Program-made: the position numbers and the translations under genes | Shown: positions 58,853 to 64,000 of the stretch, in pieces | How the letters are laid out: each line of letters starts with the position of its first letter | Numbering within the stretch: position 1 is the stretch's first letter | Origin: Budorcas taxicolor | Taxonomy: Eukaryota; Chordata; Mammalia; Artiodactyla; Bovidae | DNA: 64,000 bases | Reading direction: 5' to 3' | Assembly (NCBI RefSeq): GCF_023091745.1 | Contig: NW_026291792.1 | Coordinates: 980,173-1,044,172, forward strand | Notes under the pieces: model-generated | Database searches by the model: none | What the model was told of the DNA's origin: nothing | Seen by the model: only the letters and a program-made list of their open reading frames with translations

Positions 58853-60254
58853 TTGCAGCTGCAAGCGGCTTGGCTCCCTCGACTCTTCCCAAGGAGGCTC
58901 GCGTCCCCGCGAACTGTGCACGTGGCTTCCAGGCAGGGACGCCCCGCGCCTCCTGCAGGTCTTGGCTCAGGGGCTGCTTCCCCTGAGCTGGGGCTGTGGG
59001 CGGGAGCCCAGACACACAGGGGCAGCCCCAACCTCCTGCACACGTCTCTGCAGGGGAGGAGAGCACTCGGGAAATGACGTCTGTCAGGCACCTTCTGGGC
59101 GCTCACGGAGTCAGCATCCGGGTGTGTGGGGCTGCAGACCCCAGCCAGGGGCCCTGGGAGCCTGGTGCTCTCCGTGCTGTGCTTAGTCTGGAAGGCCGAG
59201 CAACCGCTGTAAGAGCCCTGCAGTTGCCATTCCCTGCCCTATGACAGAGCTCTCACTGCTGGAGCCCTTGGCAGTGTGCAACACACCGGCCCCTAAAGCC
59301 ACTGCAAGGATGCCCGGGGACTAGGTGCAAAGGCAAGGCAGGAGTGGAGCCGAGGCCAGGAAGGCGCCAGTAGCGTCTCCCAGTCTCGCGCAGCCTGCTC
59401 CTTCCTGGTCAGGAAGCCTAGACGCGAGGCAAGTCTGGGCAAGGCTCGCCCAGGGCAGAGCAGCCCCACGCCAGCAACTCTGCCAGATCTGGCCTCTGAG
59501 CAGAGCTGGAGCTCTGCCGTCCTGGAGGCGCACTGGGCTCCGGCCAAGAAGTGATCGCAGCCGCACGCAGCTGGGCTGCCTCCTCTTCCCCCGAGGAGGC
59601 TCGCTTCCCGCATGCTGTGCACTAGGCTTCCAGGCGGGGGCGCCCCGCGCTTCCTGCAGGTCTCGGCTCAGGGGCTGCTTCCCCTGAGCTGGGGCTGTGG
59701 GCGGGAGCCCAGACACGCAGGGGCAGGCCCCAACCACCTGCACACGTCTCTGCTGGGGAGGAGAGCCCCAGGGAAATGACGTCTGTCAGGCAAATTCCGG
59801 GTGCCCACGGAGTCAGCCTCCGGGTGTGTGGGGCTGCAGACCACAGCCAGGGGACCTGGGAGCCTTGTGCTCTCGGTGCGGCGCTGAGTCTGGGCGGCCA
59901 AGCAACCGCTGGAGGAGCCCTGCACTTGCCCTCCCCTTCCTCTAATAGAGCCCTCACAGCTGGAGCGCTGGCAGGGTGCAAGCTACCGACCCCAAAGCCG
60001 TCCCCAAGGACGCCTGGGGCCTGGCTGCAAAGGCAAGGCAGGAGCGGGGCTGAGGCCAGGAAGGCGCCAGTGGCCTCTCCCAGCATCGCACAGCCTGCTC
60101 CTTCCTGGGCAGGAAGGCTAGCAGCGAGGCAAGCCTGGGCGATTCTCGCCCACGGCAGAGCTGCCTCGCGCAAGCCACTTGACTAGATCCGGCCTCTGAG
60201 AAGAGCTGGAGCTCTGCGGTACTGGACGCGCACTCGGCTCCGCCCAAGCAGGGA
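58853..60254 (+). repeat. Dimer D40 (B from 59555), HOR-II dimer 2 type
   Basis: B has GTGCAAGCTACC, AGCGGGGCTG and GCGATTCTCG as in D22/D25; A has CGGCCCCTAAAGC but AGGCCGAGCAACC. Confidence 0.88.
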
Positions 60255-61653
60255 TTGCAGCTGCAAGCGGCTTGGCTCCCTCGACTCTTCCCAAGGAGGC
60301 TCGCGTCCCCACGAACTGTGCACGTGGCTTCCAGGCAGGGACGCCCCGCGCCTCCTGCAGGTCTTGGCTCAGGGGCTGCTTCCCCTGAGCTGGGGCTGTG
60401 GGCGGGAGCCCAGACACACAGGGGCAGCCCCAACCCCCTGCACACGTCTCTGCAGGGCAGGAGAGCACTCGGGAAATGACGACGGTCAGGCACCTTCTGG
60501 GCGCTCACGGAGTCAGCATCCGGGTGTGTGGGGCTGCAGACCCCAGCCAGGGGCGCTGGGAGCCTGGTGCTCTCCGTGCTGTGCTTAGTCTGGAAGGCCG
60601 AGCAACCGCTGTAAGAGCCCTGCAGTTGCCATTCCCTGCCCTATGACAGAGCTCTCACTGCTGGAGCCCTTGGCAGTGTGCAACACACCGGCCTCTAAAG
60701 CCACTGCAAGGATGCCTGGGGACTAGGTGCAAAGGCAAGGCAGGAGTGGAGCCGAGGCCAGGAAGGCGCCAGTAGCTTCTCCCAGTCTCGCGCAGCCTTC
60801 TCCTTCCTGGTCAGGAAGCCTAGACGCGAGGCAAGTCTGGCAAGGCTCACCCAGGACAGAGCAGCCCCACGCCAGCAACTCTGCCAGATCTGGCCTCTGA
60901 GCAGAGCTGGAGCTCTGCCGTCCTGGAGGCGCACTGTGCTCCGGCCAAGAAGTGATCGCAGCCGCACGCAGCTGGGCTGCCTCCTCTTCCCCCGAGGAGG
61001 CTCGCTTCCCGCATGCTGTGCACTAGGCTTCCAGGCGGGGGCGCCCCGCACTTCCTGCAGGTCTCGGCTCAGGGGCTGCTTCCCCTGAGCTGGGGCTGTG
61101 GGCGGGAGCCCAGACACGCAGGGGCAGGCCCCAACCACCTGCACACGTCTCTGCTGGGGAGGAGAGCCCCAGGGAAATGACGTCTGTCAGGCAAATTCCG
61201 GGTACCTACGGAGTCAGCCTCAGGGTGTGTGGGGCTGCAGACCACAGCCAGGGACCTGGGAGCCTTCTGCTCTCGGTGCGGCGCTGAGTCTGGGCGGCCA
61301 AGCAACCGCCGGAGGAGCCCTGCACTTGCCCTCCCCTTCCTCTAATAGAGCCCTCACAGCTGGAGCGCTGGCTGGGTGCAAGCCACCGACCCCAAAGCCG
61401 TCCCCAAGGACGCCTGGGGCCTGGCTGCAAAGGCAAGGCAGGAGCGGAGCTGAGGCCAGGAAGGCGCCAGTGGCCTCTCCCAGCATCGCACAGCCTGCTC
61501 CTTCCTGGCAGGAAAGCTAGCAGCGAGGCAAGCCTGGGCGACTCTCGCCCACGGCAGAGCTGCCTCGCGCAAGCCACTTGACTAGATCCGGCCTCTGAGA
61601 AGAGCTGGAGTTCTGCGGTACTGGACGCGCACTCGGCTCCGCCCAAGCAGGGA
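60255..61653 (+). repeat. Dimer D41 (1,399 bp; B from 60956), rare D19-like haplotype
   Basis: A is like D23 (CAACCCCCTGC, TGACGACGG, 1 bp deletion AGTCTGGCAAGGCTCACCC). B shares CCGCACTTCC, GGGTACCTACGG, GAGCCTTCTGC and AACCGCCGG with D19. Two private G losses (CAGCCAGGGACC near 61251; CCTGGCAGGAAAGC near 61507) shorten B to 698 bp. Confidence 0.86.
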
Positions 61654-62800
61654 TTGCAGCTGCAAGCGGCTTGGCTCCCTCGACTCTTCCCAAGGAGGCT
61701 CGCGTCCCCGCGAACTGTGCACGTGGCTTCCAGGCAGGGACGCCCCGCGCCTCCTGCAGGTCTTGGCTCAGGGGCTGCTTCCCCTGAGCTGGGGCTGTGG
61801 GCGGAGCCCAGACACACAGGGGCAGCCCCAACCTCCTGCACACGTCTCTGCAGGGAGGAGAGCACTCGGGAAATGACGTCTGTCAGGCACCTTCTGGGCG
61901 CTCACGGAGTCAGCATCCGGGTGTGTGGGGCTGCAGACCCCAGCCAGGGGCCCTGGGAGCCTGGTGCTCTCCGTGCTGTGCTTAGTCTGGAAGGCCGAGC
62001 AACCGCTGTAAGAGCCCTGCAGTTGCCATTCCCTGCCCTATGACAGAGCTCTCACTGCTGGAGCCCTTGGCAGTGTGCAACACACCGGCCTCTAAAGCCA
62101 CTGCAAGGATGCCCAGGGACTAGGTGCAAAGGCAAGGCAGGAGTGGAGCCGAGGCCAGGAAGGCGCCAGTAGCGTCTCCCAGTCTCGCGCAGCCTGCTCC
62201 TTCCTGGTCAGGAAGCCTAGACGCGAGGCAAGTCTGGGCAAGGCTCGCCCAGGGCAGAGCAGCCCCACGCCAGCAACTCTGCCAGATCTGGCCTCTGAGC
62301 AGAGCTGGAGCTCTGCCGTACTGGAGGCGCACTGGGCTCCGGCCAAGAAGTGATCACAGACGCACGCAGCTGGGCTGCCTCCTCTTCCCCCGAGGAGGCT
62401 CGCTTCCCGCATGCTGTGCACTAGGCTTCCAGGCGGGGGCGCCCCGCGCTTCCTGCAGGTCTCGGCTCAGGGGCTGCTTCCCCTGAGCTGGGGCTGTGGG
62501 CGGGAGCCCAGACACGCAGGGGCAGGCCCCAACCACCTGCACACGTCTCTGCTGGGGAGGAGAGCCCCAGGGAAATGACGTCTGTCAGGCAAATTCCGGG
62601 TGCCCACGGAGTCAGCCTCCGGGTGGGTGGGGCTGCAGACCACAGCCAGGGGACCTGGGAGCCTTGTGCTCTCGGAGCGGCGCTGAGTCTGCGCGGCCAA
62701 GCAACCGCTGGAGGAGCCCTGCACTTGCCCTCCCCTTCCTCTAATAGAGCCCTCACAGCTGGAGCGCTGGCTGGGTGCAAGCCACCGACCCCAAAAGCCG
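61240..62800. other. Cluster of private homopolymer-length indels
   Basis: Five single-base length changes, all in G or A runs and all unique to this stretch: near 61251, 61507, 61803, 61853 (G lost) and 62794 (A gained). Length changes elsewhere are mostly shared by several copies and so predate amplification. Best explained by read or polishing error, or by a locally relaxed segment. Confidence 0.7.
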
Positions 62801-63054
62801 TCCCCAAGGACGCCTTGGGCCTGGCTGCAAAGGCAAGGCAGGAGCGGAGCTGAGGCCAGGAAGGCGCCAGTGGCCTCTCCCAGCATCGCACAGCCTGCTC
62901 CTTCCTGGGCAGGAAGGCTAGCAGCGAGGCAAGCCTGGGCGACTCTCGCCCACGGCAGAGCTGCCTCGCGCAAGCCACTTGACTAGATCCGGCCTCTGAG
63001 AAGAGCTGGAACTCTGCGGTACTGGACGCGCACTCGGCTCCGCCCAAGCAGGGA
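61654..63054 (+). repeat. Dimer D42 (1,401 bp; B from 62354), with indels
   Basis: A lost a G at GGGCGGAGCCC (about 61803) and at GCAGGGAGGAG (about 61853), leaving 700 bp. B gained an A at CCCCAAAAGCC (about 62794), giving 701 bp, and has private changes GATCACAGACGC, CTCGGAGCGG and GTCTGCGCGG. Confidence 0.86.
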
Positions 63055-64000
63055 TTGCAGCTGCAAGCGGCTTGGCTCCCTCGACTCTTCCCAAGGAGGC
63101 TCGCGTCCCCGCGAACTGTGCACGTGGCTTCCAGGCAGGGACGCCCCGCGCCTCCTGCAGGTCTTGGCTCAGGGGCTGCTTCCCCTGAGCTGGGGCTGTG
63201 GGCGGGAGCCCAGACACGCAGGGGCAGCCCCAACCTCCTGCACACGTCTCTGCAGGGCAGGAGAGCACTCGGGAAATGACGACGGTCAGGCACCTTCTGG
63301 GCGCTCACGGAGTCAGCATCCGGGTGTGTGGGGCTGCAGACCCCAGCCAGGGGCGCTGGGAGCCTGGTGCTCTCCGTGCTGTGCTTAGTCTGGAAGGCCG
63401 AGCAACCGCTGTAAGAGCCCTGCAGTTGCCATTCCCTGCCCTATGACAGAGCTCTCACTGCTGGAGCCCTTGGCAGTGTGCAACACACCGGCCCCTAAAG
63501 CCACTGCAAGGATGCCCGGGGACTAGGTGCAAAGGCAAGGCAGGAGTGGAGCCGAGGCCAGGAAGGCGCCAGTAGCGTCTCCCAGTCTCGCGCAGCCTGC
63601 TCCTTCCTGGTCAGGAAGCCTAGACGCGAGGCAAGTCTGGGCAAGGCTCGCCCAGGGCAGAGCAGCCCCACGCCAGCAACTCTGCCAGATCTGGCCTCTG
63701 AGCAGAGCTGGAGCTCTGCCGTCCTGGAGGCGCACTGGGCTCCGGCCAAGAAGTGATCGCAGCCGCACGCAGCTGGGCTGCCTCCTCTTCCCCCGAGGAG
63801 GCTCGCTTCCCGCATGCTGTGCACTAGGCTTCCAGGCGGGGGCGCCCCGCGCTTCCTGCAGGTCTCGGCTCAGGGGCTGCTTCCCCTGAGCTGGGGCTGT
63901 GGGCGGGAGCCCAGACACGCAGGGGCAGGCCCCAACCACCTGCACACGTCTCTGCTGGGGAGGAGAGCCCCAGGGAAATGACGTCTGTCAGGCAAATTCC
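63055..64000 (+). repeat. Dimer D43, truncated by window end (B from 63757)
   Basis: A complete (ACACGCAGG, TGACGACGG, GGGCGCTGGG, CGGCCCCTAAAGC). B stops after 244 bases at GGCAAATTCC with no array edge, so the satellite continues beyond the window. Confidence 0.9.

Larger units (their letters stand above)
1..64000. repeat. GC-rich satellite DNA array (about 700 bp monomers, 1,402 bp A-B dimers)
   Basis: Every base belongs to a tandem repeat with a strict period of about 700 bp; the A-monomer start recurs at spacings of 1,399-1,402 bp or exactly 700 bp through the window. No insertion, inversion or unique spacer interrupts it, and both ends are cut inside repeat units. GC is about 65-70% in hand-counted lines. 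Each monomer carries the landmarks CCTGCAGG, GGAAATGACG and GGGGCTGCAGACC. Hierarchical repetition and CpG-linked variation point to a mammalian centromeric or pericentromeric satellite. Length and GC suggest ruminant satellite II (1.723 g/cm3 class), which is an inference. No CENP-B box (TTCG-N4-A-N2-CGGG) was seen by eye on either strand of A or B. Confidence 0.97.
54649..64000. repeat. Mosaic right-hand zone related to HOR-II
   Basis: Seven dimers, the last partial. Several are recombinants of HOR-II dimer types: 56050 joins a dimer-2-type 5' A to a dimer-3-type 3' A and B; 58853 matches dimer 2; 60255 begins like dimer 3 and continues like the dimer at 29426. Indels cluster at 61.25-62.80 kb. 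Confidence 0.78.

Noticed and set aside
1..64000. Hundreds of open reading frames of 60-295 codons on both strands.
   Set aside because: They recur with the satellite period, overlap on opposite strands, often begin at non-ATG starts, are low complexity (rich in A, P, R, S, G) and match no family I know. High GC with few stops explains them.
1..64000. Bovine satellite I (1.715), because its published repeat is also 1,402 bp.
   Set aside because: That repeat is an EcoRI unit built of 31 bp subrepeats around CTCGAG. I saw no GAATTC or CTCGAG in A or B, GC here is higher, and the 1,402 bp here is two 700 bp monomers.
1..64000. CRISPR array or bacterial repeat system.
   Set aside because: There are no short repeats separated by unique spacers and no associated genes; the period is 700 bp and the entire unit repeats.
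1..64000. Transposon or retroelement insertions, LTRs, poly-A tails, target-site duplications.
   Set aside because: Unit spacing never departs from 1,399-1,402 or 700 bp, leaving no room for an insertion, and no A-rich tail or terminal repeat is visible.
1..64000. Ribosomal RNA gene cluster, suggested by high GC and tandem order.
   Set aside because: The unit is far too short, and no 18S, 5.8S or 28S core sequence is recognisable.

Overview
The whole 64 kb window is one uninterrupted, head-to-tail, GC-rich satellite DNA array. I found no gene, RNA gene, transposable element, CRISPR array or unique-sequence spacer. GC is about two thirds (hand count of sample lines). The basic monomer is about 700 bp and occurs in two diverged types, A (702 bp) and B (700 bp), which alternate to give a 1,402 bp A-B dimer. 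I count 43 dimers (the last cut by the window end) and 6 single 700 bp A/B hybrid monomers (the first lacking 9 bases at the window start). All are in the same orientation.

The organism is almost certainly a eukaryote, most plausibly a mammal: megasatellite-scale tandem repetition, hierarchical higher-order repeats (HORs), and CpG-to-TpG/CpA variation between copies. The monomer length (about 700 bp) and GC fit the known ruminant satellite II (buoyant density about 1.723, about 700 bp, pericentromeric in sheep, goat and cattle). That match rests on length and composition only, because I cannot run an alignment.

Layout. 1-14007: two nearly identical 7,008 bp HOR copies (hybrid, dimer, hybrid, dimer, dimer, dimer). 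14008-32227: a scrambled zone where segments recur at offsets of 7,709, 6,307 and 4,905 bp, including two hybrid monomers. 32228-40635: two nearly identical 4,204 bp HOR copies of three dimers. 40636-42036: one intermediate dimer. 42037-about 53200: a different 4,204 bp HOR in about 2.7 copies. 53247-64000: mosaic dimers built mainly from pieces related to the 32-41 kb HOR, with a cluster of homopolymer-length indels at 61.25-62.80 kb that looks like sequence error or local decay.

The many long open frames on both strands follow from high GC, few stop codons and exact repetition. They overlap on opposite strands, recur every 700-1,402 bp and lack any recognisable domain, so I annotate no protein-coding gene. 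What is interesting is the recombination record: a single-origin A/B hybrid with a three-switch junction, short conversion-like patches, HORs at two scales, and private haplotypes shared 30 kb apart.
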